Shown: piece by piece, positions 1 to 8,936 of the stretch
Position numbering within the stretch: position 1 is the stretch's first letter
Layout: every line of letters starts with the position of its first letter
From: Palleniella intestinalis
GTDB taxonomy: Bacteria; Bacteroidota; Bacteroidia; Bacteroidales; Bacteroidaceae
Direction of reading: 5' to 3'
Assembly: GCF_013166595.1 (NCBI RefSeq)
Contig: NZ_JABKKG010000005.1
Coordinates: 64,083 to 128,082 of the forward strand
DNA length: 64,000 bases
Program-made: the position numbers and the translations under genes
The notes under the pieces: model-generated
Database searches by the model: none
What the model saw: only the letters and a program-made list of their open reading frames with translations
Told to the model about the DNA's origin: nothing

Positions 1-1
1 G

Positions 2-433
2 GACGCACCTTTTAAATATAAAGAGCCTAAGAATGTGATGACCGCGCATGAGGCGTACGAATATGTACTCGCAAATGTGGGGGCGACGCTGCCTAAGCGT
101 GACGCCGTGGACGAGAAGGTCATACGGAGCGTGAGGACCGGAAAGTTTGACTACACAAAGAAGGCGAAGCCGTTCACAAGCCCTTACGTCAAGCGCAGGC
201 TGCCTGCCGACTCGTACAAGATGGGTATCATAACACACCCTGACCAGATGGGAGGGCTTCCGGAATACAAGGGAACGCCGCGTGTGGATTCTGACCGGGA
301 CGGCATGCCGGACGATTGGGAGAAGGCTCACGGGCTTAACCCTAACGACGCTTCCGATGCAACAAAGCTGGCGGAAAGCGGATATATGAACATAGAGCTT
401 TACATCAACGACCTCGAGTACTTCAAGAAGTAA
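2..433 (+). CDS. Pectate-lyase-like protein, C-terminal part (cut by window start)
   Basis: The reading frame is open from base 2, so the true start lies outside the window; the internal GTG/ATG at 35-40 is probably not the start. The visible 143 residues end in an acidic calcium-loop-like stretch, DSDRDGMPDDWEKAHGLNP, which is the usual tail of Bacteroidetes pectate lyases of the PL1 type. The catalytic beta-helix is outside the window, so the substrate is inferred from this tail and from the beta-helix and SusC/SusD genes downstream. It probably acts in the periplasm or at the cell surface on pectin. A gap of 183 bases with no gene separates it from the next gene. Confidence 0.6.
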   Translation, partial: DAPFKYKEPKNVMTAHEAYEYVLANVGATLPKRDAVDEKVIRSVRTGKFDYTKKAKPFTSPYVKRRLPADSYKMGIITHPDQMGGLPEYKGTPRVDSDRDGMPDDWEKAHGLNPNDASDATKLAESGYMNIELYINDLEYFKK

Positions 434-616
434 GGGGTGAAGGCGGGGGAAGCTCTGCGATAATACAGAGTCTTTACTCCTGCGGGGTGGCACATGTGCT
501 CGCGCTGATTCCGCAGATTGCCGCTGGCAGATGTTCGCTTGCCAATAAACCTGCGCTCGTCTGCGCAATCTGCGTGAAGACCTTTCAAAAAAAACTTAGA
601 CAAATCATACAGACTG

Positions 617-1495
617 ATGAAACTTAAAACACGTATATTGGCGCTGTGCCTCATGTCGCTACATTTCCTTCCATCATCCGCACAGATCGAGGGGGTGAGC
701 TGCTGTGACTGGATGATGCTCAAACGCCAGAAGCTGGGGGCAATAACACTGTCAAAGGACATTCATGCCGACGGCCTTGAGATGGATATGGGACCGCTCG
801 GGAAACGGGTGCTGTTCGAGAACAGGTTCCGTACCGACCCTTCCGATGTCGCGAAGTTCAAAGGAACTGCGGATTCCCTGGGTATCAGGGTATCATCCTT
901 TGCGATGTCCGGGTTCTTCGCGCAGAGCTTCCTCAAAAGGGATAACTACAAGGCTCTCATAGAGGACTGCCTGAACACAATGGAGCTTTTCGGCGCGAAG
1001 ACGGCATTCCTGCCGCTCGGAGGCTCAGGGAGGGAATGGCAAACTGGAAAGGGCGAGGCTTACGAGACTCTCTGCAAGCGTCTCCATGAGGTTGGCGAGA
1101 TGGCTGCCAGGCGAGGGCTTGTAATCGGCGTGCGCACGGCAATGCCTGCCAAGTTCGGCGTCAGGATGCTCAAGAAGGTGGACAGCAAGGGCGTGAAGAT
1201 CTACTACAATGTGCAGGATGCCTGCGACAACGGCTGGGACATTGCCAAGGAACTGAAGCAGCTTGGAAAGGAGCGCATCGCACAGATTCATGTCTCAAAC
1301 ACCGACAGCGTGACACTGCGCCATGACCCGGAAGTGAATCTTCCTGAAATAGTGACAGTACTGAACAAGATCGGCTACCGTGGCTGGCTCACAGTTGAAC
1401 GCTCCCGCAATGCCAAGGATGTCCGCAATGTCCGCGGCAACTACGGCGACAATGTGGCGTATATAAAGGAGGTGATCGCCAATACGCGCAAGTAG
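617..1495 (+). CDS. Secreted sugar phosphate isomerase/epimerase-like TIM-barrel protein
   Basis: The 292-residue protein begins with a signal peptide (about residues 1-22, ending PSSAQ) and continues as a xylose-isomerase-like TIM barrel of the AP-endonuclease-2 superfamily. Seen in the sequence are the alternating beta strands, NVQDACDNGWD in the second half and a C-terminal VERSRN segment where metal-binding residues of this fold usually lie. Secreted members of this family are common in Bacteroidetes polysaccharide loci, where their substrates are mostly unknown. It lies between the pectate-lyase-like gene and the SusC/SusD genes on the same strand. The specific reaction cannot be assigned. 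Confidence 0.7.
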   Translation: MKLKTRILALCLMSLHFLPSSAQIEGVSCCDWMMLKRQKLGAITLSKDIHADGLEMDMGPLGKRVLFENRFRTDPSDVAKFKGTADSLGIRVSSFAMSGFFAQSFLKRDNYKALIEDCLNTMELFGAKTAFLPLGGSGREWQTGKGEAYETLCKRLHEVGEMAARRGLVIGVRTAMPAKFGVRMLKKVDSKGVKIYYNVQDACDNGWDIAKELKQLGKERIAQIHVSNTDSVTLRHDPEVNLPEIVTVLNKIGYRGWLTVERSRNAKDVRNVRGNYGDNVAYIKEVIANTRK

Positions 1496-1629
1496 CTCCA
1501 TGGCATCCGGCAGGAATGCACGGGGACAAGGACACAACGCATGCAGGACATGCCCGCCGCAGAAACCTGATTGCCCGAATAACAGATTAATCAATAACAA
1601 TAAATTCATAATCTAACAAACAAAAACCT

Positions 1630-1713
1630 ATGAAAAAGATGGCATACGATGCCATCCATTACCTATCAAACAGACTAAAAACAACAGTAATAATTAAATT
1701 AATAGTATTATGA
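1630..1713 (+). CDS. Possible 27-residue leader ORF, coupled to the downstream lipoprotein gene
   Basis: An ATG at 1630 opens a 27-codon frame (MKKMAYDAIHYLSNRLK then a hydrophobic end). Its TGA stop at 1711-1713 overlaps the ATG at 1710 of the next gene, an ATGA-type junction. The start follows an A-rich stretch, as is common in this phylum. An 8-bp hairpin with a 3-base loop (1638-1656) sits inside it. This could be a translated leader peptide controlling the SusC/SusD operon or a chance ORF. There is no homology evidence, so confidence is low. Confidence 0.3.
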   Translation: MKKMAYDAIHYLSNRLKTTVIIKLIVL

Positions 1714-3206
1714 GACAAAACAATTTGTTTTTGCGGGGAAAGACCCTTGTTTTCCCCACACTATGCATTGGAATCATGACACTTGCTTCTTGCGCCGATG
1801 TCTATGACGGTGACGAAGTTTATTCGTCTGATGTGAGAAATGAGACTATGGTTTCTCCTGATGCAGCAAAAATCACTGTTACAGCAAGTACTGACGGTAC
1901 ACAGCAGACTATCGCATGGCCAGTCGTATATGGGGCCGGTGGCTATGAACTGATTGTCACTGATGTGACAGACCCAGGAAACACCATTGAGATTATGAAC
2001 AAGAACGTTGACGGATGTTCTGTTACTTTGGCACGCGATGAAGACAGAAACTATACTTTATCTCTCAGAACATTGGGTGACAAAGAACTGAACAACAAGG
2101 ATGCTGAGACAGCCGCAACACTGCAATTTACAACTTTCCTGCCATCAGTGGGAACTATCCCTGCAGGCTCAGATATAGCGGACTATTTCGCTGAAAACTC
2201 TATCCCAGAGTCAGCTGCAACTGAAATGGTATGTTATGACCTCGTTCCCGGCGGTATGTATACGCTTAACAGGCTTGTTGAATTCGCCAATAAAAAAGTG
2301 ACAATCCGAACTGCTTCTGCCAATAAGGCAACTGTTGTATATGGAGCTGAAGGAAAAATCACAACTTATACAGGATGTACTCTCAAAAACCTTAACATCG
2401 ATTGTTCCGCACAGACATCAAGCACAGCATCTGTCATACAACTCAGCGAAACTCCTGATGAGTCTATCAAGGGCATACAGAAAGAGGGAGAGTATAAGAG
2501 CACATACTATGATATCCAAGACAACATCGTTCTTCAGGGACTTAACATACAGGGACTGCCCGGATATATCTTCTTTGATGGCAATAAAGTCGCTTATGGA
2601 TTGCGTGCCCTTACTGTGAAGGATTGTGTTATAGAACTTGTAACATCGTCAGAGCATAGCGTTAAGGAAAATGCACTGATAAACTCCTACAAGGGCTTTA
2701 TCAAGGATTTCTCTATGATGAACACTACAATATGGACAAATCCAACAACAGCCAAGGGCAAGGCAAAGTTCATGATTCGTTATAACAACAGCGGACGTCC
2801 TGATCGCTATGGCTATGCAAAGGCATCTGTAAACTTCAGCAACAGCACATTCTACAATGTCTGCAAAGGTGGTCAGTGGGCTAACTATGATGGTATCGGA
2901 AATGCTCATAAGTGGGCCGTGTTCAATATGCAGTCATGCATATTCCTTGACTGCGGAAATAAAGATGTCGCTCGTCGCTTTATCAGAAACAAACCGGATG
3001 CGGCTGATGACATTACATTCAAGAACAATACTTATATGTACGAAGGCGATTTTGAAAATGATGAGTATGACACTTCCGGAACTGCGATAAAATCAGACCC
3101 ACAGTTCGAGAATGCTGCGAGTGGCAACTTCAAAGTAAACGGCTCAGAGCAGTTGGCAAAGAGAACAGGTGACCCACGCTGGCTGCCGGAAGTTGAAGCA
3201 GAATAA
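1710..3206 (+). CDS. Surface lipoprotein with beta-helix domain (DUF4957/DUF5123 type)
   Basis: The 498-residue product has a lipoprotein signal (LASC, Cys at about 28). A fibronectin-III-like segment (about 50-145) follows. The rest is rich in short repeated strands with Asn ladders (SNSTFYNV, KNNTYMYEG), as in right-handed beta-helix proteins of the DUF4957/DUF5123 type. Such proteins sit beside SusC/SusD genes in pectin loci and are thought to bind or cleave polygalacturonan at the cell surface. It lies 25 bases before the SusC gene and is probably co-transcribed with it. No catalytic residues can be named, so a glycan-binding role is as likely as lyase activity. Confidence 0.7.
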   Translation: MRQNNLFLRGKTLVFPTLCIGIMTLASCADVYDGDEVYSSDVRNETMVSPDAAKITVTASTDGTQQTIAWPVVYGAGGYELIVTDVTDPGNTIEIMNKNVDGCSVTLARDEDRNYTLSLRTLGDKELNNKDAETAATLQFTTFLPSVGTIPAGSDIADYFAENSIPESAATEMVCYDLVPGGMYTLNRLVEFANKKVTIRTASANKATVVYGAEGKITTYTGCTLKNLNIDCSAQTSSTASVIQLSETPDESIKGIQKEGEYKSTYYDIQDNIVLQGLNIQGLPGYIFFDGNKVAYGLRALTVKDCVIELVTSSEHSVKENALINSYKGFIKDFSMMNTTIWTNPTTAKGKAKFMIRYNNSGRPDRYGYAKASVNFSNSTFYNVCKGGQWANYDGIGNAHKWAVFNMQSCIFLDCGNKDVARRFIRNKPDAADDITFKNNTYMYEGDFENDEYDTSGTAIKSDPQFENAASGNFKVNGSEQLAKRTGDPRWLPEVEAE

Positions 3207-3231
3207 CTTTAATAACCGAAAACAATAATAT

Positions 3232-6200
3232 ATGAAAAAGAAGATTATAATCAGTTTGTGTGCAGGTGCGATGACAATGCTGTCATCGCCAGCCCTTGCA
3301 CAGAACCAAATGATCAAAGGCACCGTTGTTGACGAGACTGGTGAGCCTATCATTGGTGCTACTGTAAAGGTTGCCGGAAAGTCCGGCACAGGAGCTGGCA
3401 CAATTACAGATATAGACGGTAATTACTCAATTTCCGTGCCTAAGGGCGGAAAGGTGGTAATCACTTATATTGGTTATCTTCCGTTAACTACTGCTCCCGG
3501 CGGAAAGGTTGCCTTGCAGGAAGACAGGCAAAGTTTGGAAGAAGTTGTGGTAGTAGGTTACGGTGCACAGAAGATGAAGAATGTGACAGGTGCAATCGAA
3601 ACCATCAATCCTAAGGAAATTCAGGATCTTTCAGTCGGCAGCCTTGGTGATGCTCTTGCCGGACAGTTCAATGGTGTTAGTGTGAGCCAGGCCGGCGGAC
3701 GTCCGGGAGACACTCCAAGTCTGCAGATTCGCCAGAGTTCTGTGAACACATCCGTTACACCTGATGCATCGCGTGGTGGTGACGCAAACCCTTCACCATT
3801 GTATGTCATTGATGGATTCATCTCTACCGAGGACGCCTTCAATAACCTTGATGTTTCAGAGGTAGAGAGCATCTCTGTGCTGAAGGACGCTTCTGCTGCG
3901 ATTTATGGTGCCCGTGCTGCATACGGTGTGATTCTTGTCAAGACAAAGCAGGGCAGCGTGAATGCTCCAAAGATTTCTTACTCAGGACAGCTCGGTTGGA
4001 CAGACGCCCTCTATACTCCTAAAATGCTCAGCTCGTACGATTATGCTCGTGTGTACAACACAATGCGTGCTGCCAATACATCAACACAGGACAATATAGA
4101 AATGCGCACTCAGTTGTTCCAGCTTGACGAAATGGAGGCTATAAGAGGTTTGAACTACGACTTGCTTAAACAGAATTGGAGCGCTGCACTCACACATCGC
4201 CACAACATCAACCTTAACGGTGGTACAGACAAAGCTACATATTTCGCAAGTGTCAGCTATTTCAATCAGGAGGGCAACATTGGTCGTCTTGACTATGACC
4301 GCTGGAATTACCGTGCCGGTGTGAATGGAAAGATTGGCAAGTATGTCAAGACAACAATTCAAGTCAGCGGTGACTACGGAACACGTGTGACAGCGAATGC
4401 TCCATCCGGTGGTGGCAACAATTATGACTATCGTTGGAACGCCACACATTTGCCGTTTGTTCCAACAATGGTTAACGGCTATCCAATCATCTACTCCGGT
4501 ATGGAGAATGTGGTACAGACGAGCGAACGTAATCTTTACAACTATGATGCTGTGCAGAACTCTTCTGATAATGTGAAGACACGCAGCTCAAACATGAATA
4601 TCAATGGAGCACTTGAATTTGATTTGGGTTGGATAAAACCTTTGAAAGGGTTGACTGCCAAGTTCTCTTACTCAAAGACGATATCAAACAGCAAAGTGAA
4701 CACCATAAGTACAGACATTGCAGTGTACAGGTTACTGCAGCGTACCGGTTCAGGAAATCACCTCTATACTACGGTTGATGGCGTAGACCCTATATATGAT
4801 TCAAGCACCCTTGGCATTCAGCGCATAACTGATGCTGACGGAGGATACTTGAGACGCAGCATGGATGAAAGTGAACGCTATCAGATGAACTTCACCCTTC
4901 AGTATGCTCGTCAATTCGGCAAACATGATGTAAGTGCTCTCTTCTCCGTAGAAAAGAGCGAATCTGAGGGTGAGAACTTGTGGGGCAACATCACTGATCT
5001 TATCCCATACCAGGATGGACAGTCTTCTTCCGGAGCCGGTGACCAAACAACAGCTTTCGGACGCTCAGAAAGTGCTATGCTGTCGTATATCGGACGTTTC
5101 AATTACGCTTATGCAGGAAAGTACCTCTTCGAATTCCTTATGCGTACTGATGCTTCAACAAAGTTCCACCCTGACAACTATTGGGGATATTTCCCTTCTA
5201 TTTCTGCAGGTTGGGTTGTATCTGAGGAGAAATGGTTCAAGGAAAAAGTATCATGGATGGATTTCTTGAAAATCCGAGCTTCCTGGGGTATGATGGGACG
5301 CGACAATATCAAGGCGTGGCTTTGGGCGCAGCTCTATAACCGTGAACCTGACAAGGGTGCCATCTTTGGTACAAACGGACAAACATCAAATGTGGGTTAT
5401 GGTCTTACAATGCCAAAGGCAGGCGTCAACCCTGATGTCCACTGGGATACAACATACAAGACAAATATCGGTGTAGATATGCGATTCCTTGACGGACGTC
5501 TTTCAGCCGGCATTAACTACTACTATGACCGTGGACGCGACCTCTTCGCAACACGCACCGGTACATCTGAATATCCTACAACAGTCGGAACACAGGCTAC
5601 TCCAGAGAATTATGGACAGGTAGACTCATGGGGTTGGGAACTCTCTCTTGGCTGGCGCGATAAGATAGGAAAGGACATTACCTATTGGGCAAAAATCAAT
5701 ACAGGATACTCTGACAACAAAGTGCTTGCAACAAACTTCCCTGCTGTTCCAGAATACGATGATGTTGTTTATGGACAGCGTGCAGACCGCGGTGTATGGG
5801 GATTGAAGTGCATCGGTATGTTCCGCAGCTATCAGCAGATTGAGGAGTACTTTGACAAGTATCACATCACCGACTACCTTGGCAAGACCAAGGCAGATGT
5901 CCATCCAGGTATGCTCATCTATGAGGATGTGAGAGGTACAAATAACGGTGACGGAACCTACGGACCTGCTGACGGAAAGATAGACAAGAATGACTATATC
6001 CGTCTGTCAGAGCATTCAAGCAACCCTTACGGATTCACACTCAACTTTGGCGGCAGCTGGAAGAGCCTGTCACTGACAGCACAACTGGCAGCATCTTGGG
6101 GAGCAAAGACACTTGTTTCTACAGATTTCCGAAAGGCTGGTAATGACAACTACGGAACTTATGAATATGTGAACCTTCCTTCTGCATTCAGCGACATGTT

Positions 6201-6552
6201 CTGCTATGAGGATATTTACGATGCTTCAGGAAACCTTATTGTTGCGGCCAACCGTACAGCAATGTTCCCAAACATGAACTCTTCGTATGCTTCAATTAAC
6301 ACACAGAATTCCTCATTCTGGCTGATGAGTGCAGCGCAGGTGAGTCTGAGAAACATTACACTCGCATGGGCAATGCCAAGCAAGTGGATAAAGTCTATCG
6401 GATTGAGCTCTGTACGTTGGAATGTGACTGTGCAGAATGCAATCAACTTTATTAACAACTATCCTGACAAGAGCTGGGCTTCCTATGCCGGCGGATATGC
6501 CACATATCCTAACCTGCGCAAGGTTACAGTCGGTGTGAATGTTTCATTCTAA
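3232..6552 (+). CDS. SusC-family TonB-dependent outer-membrane glycan transporter
   Basis: This is a full-length SusC-like receptor (1,106 residues). It has a signal peptide ending ALAQ at about 24, then a carboxypeptidase-regulatory-like beta-sandwich (about 28-105, starting IKGTVVDETGEPIIGATV). The TonB-box and plug region follows (EEVVVVGYGAQ, then LYVIDGF and VLKDASAAIYGARAAYGV). A long 22-strand barrel ends in the aromatic-terminated VTVGVNVSF. It imports oligosaccharides with the SusD lipoprotein encoded 38 bases downstream. The neighbouring pectate-lyase-like and beta-helix genes suggest a pectic substrate, which is inference. Confidence 0.95.
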   Translation: MKKKIIISLCAGAMTMLSSPALAQNQMIKGTVVDETGEPIIGATVKVAGKSGTGAGTITDIDGNYSISVPKGGKVVITYIGYLPLTTAPGGKVALQEDRQSLEEVVVVGYGAQKMKNVTGAIETINPKEIQDLSVGSLGDALAGQFNGVSVSQAGGRPGDTPSLQIRQSSVNTSVTPDASRGGDANPSPLYVIDGFISTEDAFNNLDVSEVESISVLKDASAAIYGARAAYGVILVKTKQGSVNAPKISYSGQLGWTDALYTPKMLSSYDYARVYNTMRAANTSTQDNIEMRTQLFQLDEMEAIRGLNYDLLKQNWSAALTHRHNINLNGGTDKATYFASVSYFNQEGNIGRLDYDRWNYRAGVNGKIGKYVKTTIQVSGDYGTRVTANAPSGGGNNYDYRWNATHLPFVPTMVNGYPIIYSGMENVVQTSERNLYNYDAVQNSSDNVKTRSSNMNINGALEFDLGWIKPLKGLTAKFSYSKTISNSKVNTISTDIAVYRLLQRTGSGNHLYTTVDGVDPIYDSSTLGIQRITDADGGYLRRSMDESERYQMNFTLQYARQFGKHDVSALFSVEKSESEGENLWGNITDLIPYQDGQSSSGAGDQTTAFGRSESAMLSYIGRFNYAYAGKYLFEFLMRTDASTKFHPDNYWGYFPSISAGWVVSEEKWFKEKVSWMDFLKIRASWGMMGRDNIKAWLWAQLYNREPDKGAIFGTNGQTSNVGYGLTMPKAGVNPDVHWDTTYKTNIGVDMRFLDGRLSAGINYYYDRGRDLFATRTGTSEYPTTVGTQATPENYGQVDSWGWELSLGWRDKIGKDITYWAKINTGYSDNKVLATNFPAVPEYDDVVYGQRADRGVWGLKCIGMFRSYQQIEEYFDKYHITDYLGKTKADVHPGMLIYEDVRGTNNGDGTYGPADGKIDKNDYIRLSEHSSNPYGFTLNFGGSWKSLSLTAQLAASWGAKTLVSTDFRKAGNDNYGTYEYVNLPSAFSDMFCYEDIYDASGNLIVAANRTAMFPNMNSSYASINTQNSSFWLMSAAQVSLRNITLAWAMPSKWIKSIGLSSVRWNVTVQNAINFINNYPDKSWASYAGGYATYPNLRKVTVGVNVSF

Positions 6553-6590
6553 GTTTGTACAGGAAAAAGAAATATTAATAGCATAAGATT

Positions 6591-8795
6591 ATGAAATCAA
6601 TTAAATTATTCATAGCATGCACTGCAGTTTGCATTGGATTTTCTTCTTGTAGTGATGATTTCCTTGAGGAAAAGAAAAACTATGGGAACTTCGACAAGGA
6701 TAAAGTGTATGATAATATAATAGCTGCAAGGGAACGTGTTGACAACATCTATTTTCAGATGCTGCCAAACGGTTCCAAATTTGATGGCAATGGCATTGGC
6801 AACATCAACGATGTGACATCAGTGGGCACTCCGGACAAGTGGTCGAAGAGTACAGAGGAGTATGGTGGATTCTCATCATGGGTAGACCCTAATGTCATTC
6901 TTACATACGATAACAGTGATTTGTATGACTATTTCTATGTAGCTAACGATGTTTATTCTCCATGGGGACATATACGCCAGTGTAACGATGTCATAGAAGG
7001 TGTGTCAGCTTCCAATGGCATTAGTCCGGAGGACAAGGACAAACTCCTGGGGCAGGCTTATTTCTTCCGCGGGTATCAGTACTACCTTATGTGGAAACTT
7101 TATGGCGGTGTATGTCTCATTGACCATGTACAGAACCCTGTAGGTGGTTCGAATCTTATCGTTCCACGTGCTACAACAAAAGAAACTCTTGACTTTATCG
7201 TCAAAGATTTCGAACGCGCAGCTGAAATGTTGCCGGCACGTTGGGTGGATGAGGCAAACGATTTCGGACGCATAACATCCGGTCTCGCTCTCGCAATGAA
7301 GGCAAAAGCACTTCTTTTCTACGCTTCTCCATTGTTCAACCGTTCTGACGACAAGGCGCGTTGGGAGGCTGCTTATGAGGCTGGAAAAGCTGCATTGGAA
7401 AAACTCAAAGAAGGTAATTTCGGACTCACTTACGAAGCTAATGGCGGTGAGAAGAATGCAGCAAACTGGGCAAAGACATGGATGAACTATATTGGTAGTG
7501 ATGGCAGCGTCTCCGAAGCTGTGTTTGTCACCCTCCATAATACAAAGGACAATGTCTCCGGACAGCCAAACTACGGAAAGTATAATAACTGGGAACATAA
7601 CATTCGCCCAACCAACACTAATGGTGGCGGTGGCTATGCTCCAACAGCAGAAATGATTGACCTTTTCCCTATGGCTGACGGTTTGCAGCCGAGCAAGAGC
7701 TCCATTAATTATGACAAGTTGAATTTCTGGCTTAACCGTGACCCGCGTTTCTATCGCACATTCGCATTCCCAGGAGTAGAATGGCAATTTAACGAGAACG
7801 GTGTTGCTCTGAATGGTGACGACCTTAAATCAATTGTTCCTGGAGACAAGTATCCTACAGGTAACAAGTACCAGCTCTGGAGCTATACATGGTACGACAA
7901 TGATGGTGACAAGGAAAGCCTTTCTGCAAGCGGCTACTCTCCAGACCTCCTGAAGACAAGAAATACTGCAATCTATGTGCGCAAGCGTTCTGATGACTAC
8001 CATCTGAACAACACACAGTTCTACGTGTTCTCTTCTTCTTCAACAAATCCTAAGGGATTCCAGAAATGTGCAGCACCTCTTATAACAATGCGTTTCACAG
8101 AGGTTCTCATCAACTTTGCTGAAGCAGCTGCCGGAGCTGGCAAACTCAATGATGCTGTTGAGGCGCTTAGAGATGTTCGCAGACGTGTTGGTTATACAGG
8201 CGACTGTGGTATTACAGCCAGTGACCGTGCCGGTCTTCTTGCAGCAGCTCTTTACGAGCGTCAGATAGAACTCGCTTACGAAGGCAAGCGCTTCGACGAT
8301 ATGCGCCGTTGGATGCTCTTCGACGGAGGTGTGGGTCAGGAGGCTATCAAGTCATCTTGGAAACTTACAGGTTTTGGTGGCAACACTTGCAATTTCCTTG
8401 GTGTGAAACCTCTTAACGGAACAAAGCGTCATGGTATTATTATCTATTGCAAGACAACTGCAACTAAGGATGATGCAAGCGATCCACATGCAACAGACCG
8501 CCCGACAGCTCTTACACTTGACGAGGATATGTCATACACTAATGGCGTATATGCCGATGCTAAGGTGCAGGCAATGGCGGAGTACTGGCAGCAGAATTTC
8601 CAGCGCAAGGATAATAACCTTGACGGTAATGATGATGCATTCACTATCAATTTCCGTCCGGAATATTATTTCTTCGGATTAAAGAGAAACTGTATGCAAA
8701 CCAACGTTACACTGCATCAGACTGTTGGATGGCACGATTTGAGCCGCAACGCTGACGGTCTGTTTGACCCTCTCTCTGACAATGCACCAGAGTAA
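6591..8795 (+). CDS. SusD-family (RagB/SusD) glycan-binding lipoprotein
   Basis: The 734-residue lipoprotein (signal ending FSSC) has the SusD fold. The N-terminal helical part contains LGQAYFFRGYQYYLMWKLYGG, followed by TPR-like helices. The C-terminal ALYERQIELAYEGKRFDDMRRW motif is the family hallmark. It forms the lid of the SusC transporter encoded immediately upstream and captures oligosaccharides at the surface. It is longer than most family members because of extra loops. It is the last gene before the terminator at 8811-8859 and so probably ends the operon. Confidence 0.95.
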   Translation: MKSIKLFIACTAVCIGFSSCSDDFLEEKKNYGNFDKDKVYDNIIAARERVDNIYFQMLPNGSKFDGNGIGNINDVTSVGTPDKWSKSTEEYGGFSSWVDPNVILTYDNSDLYDYFYVANDVYSPWGHIRQCNDVIEGVSASNGISPEDKDKLLGQAYFFRGYQYYLMWKLYGGVCLIDHVQNPVGGSNLIVPRATTKETLDFIVKDFERAAEMLPARWVDEANDFGRITSGLALAMKAKALLFYASPLFNRSDDKARWEAAYEAGKAALEKLKEGNFGLTYEANGGEKNAANWAKTWMNYIGSDGSVSEAVFVTLHNTKDNVSGQPNYGKYNNWEHNIRPTNTNGGGGYAPTAEMIDLFPMADGLQPSKSSINYDKLNFWLNRDPRFYRTFAFPGVEWQFNENGVALNGDDLKSIVPGDKYPTGNKYQLWSYTWYDNDGDKESLSASGYSPDLLKTRNTAIYVRKRSDDYHLNNTQFYVFSSSSTNPKGFQKCAAPLITMRFTEVLINFAEAAAGAGKLNDAVEALRDVRRRVGYTGDCGITASDRAGLLAAALYERQIELAYEGKRFDDMRRWMLFDGGVGQEAIKSSWKLTGFGGNTCNFLGVKPLNGTKRHGIIIYCKTTATKDDASDPHATDRPTALTLDEDMSYTNGVYADAKVQAMAEYWQQNFQRKDNNLDGNDDAFTINFRPEYYFFGLKRNCMQTNVTLHQTVGWHDLSRNADGLFDPLSDNAPE

Positions 8796-8810
8796 TTATT
8801 AAGACTTAAT

Positions 8811-8859
8811 AAAAACAATAGGAACTATGCGAACTTTGCATGGTTCCTATTGTTTTTTT
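8811..8859 (+). terminator. Intrinsic terminator after SusD gene
   Basis: The arms 8811-8825 and 8843-8857 are perfectly complementary over 15 bp around a loop that can itself pair. The right arm ends in a run of seven T. It lies 15 bases after the SusD stop codon and 80 bases before the convergent ABC gene ends, so it may serve both strands. Confidence 0.9.
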
Positions 8860-8936
8860 CGGTATGACATTAATGATGGAGCCACTTATAGCTCTCAAGT
8901 TCCAATTGGCAGATTTACAAAACATTTCTTGTTGGC

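Noticed and set aside
7005..7787. 260-codon minus-strand ORF
   Set aside because: It lies wholly inside the SusD gene on the other strand and reads as low-complexity antisense protein.
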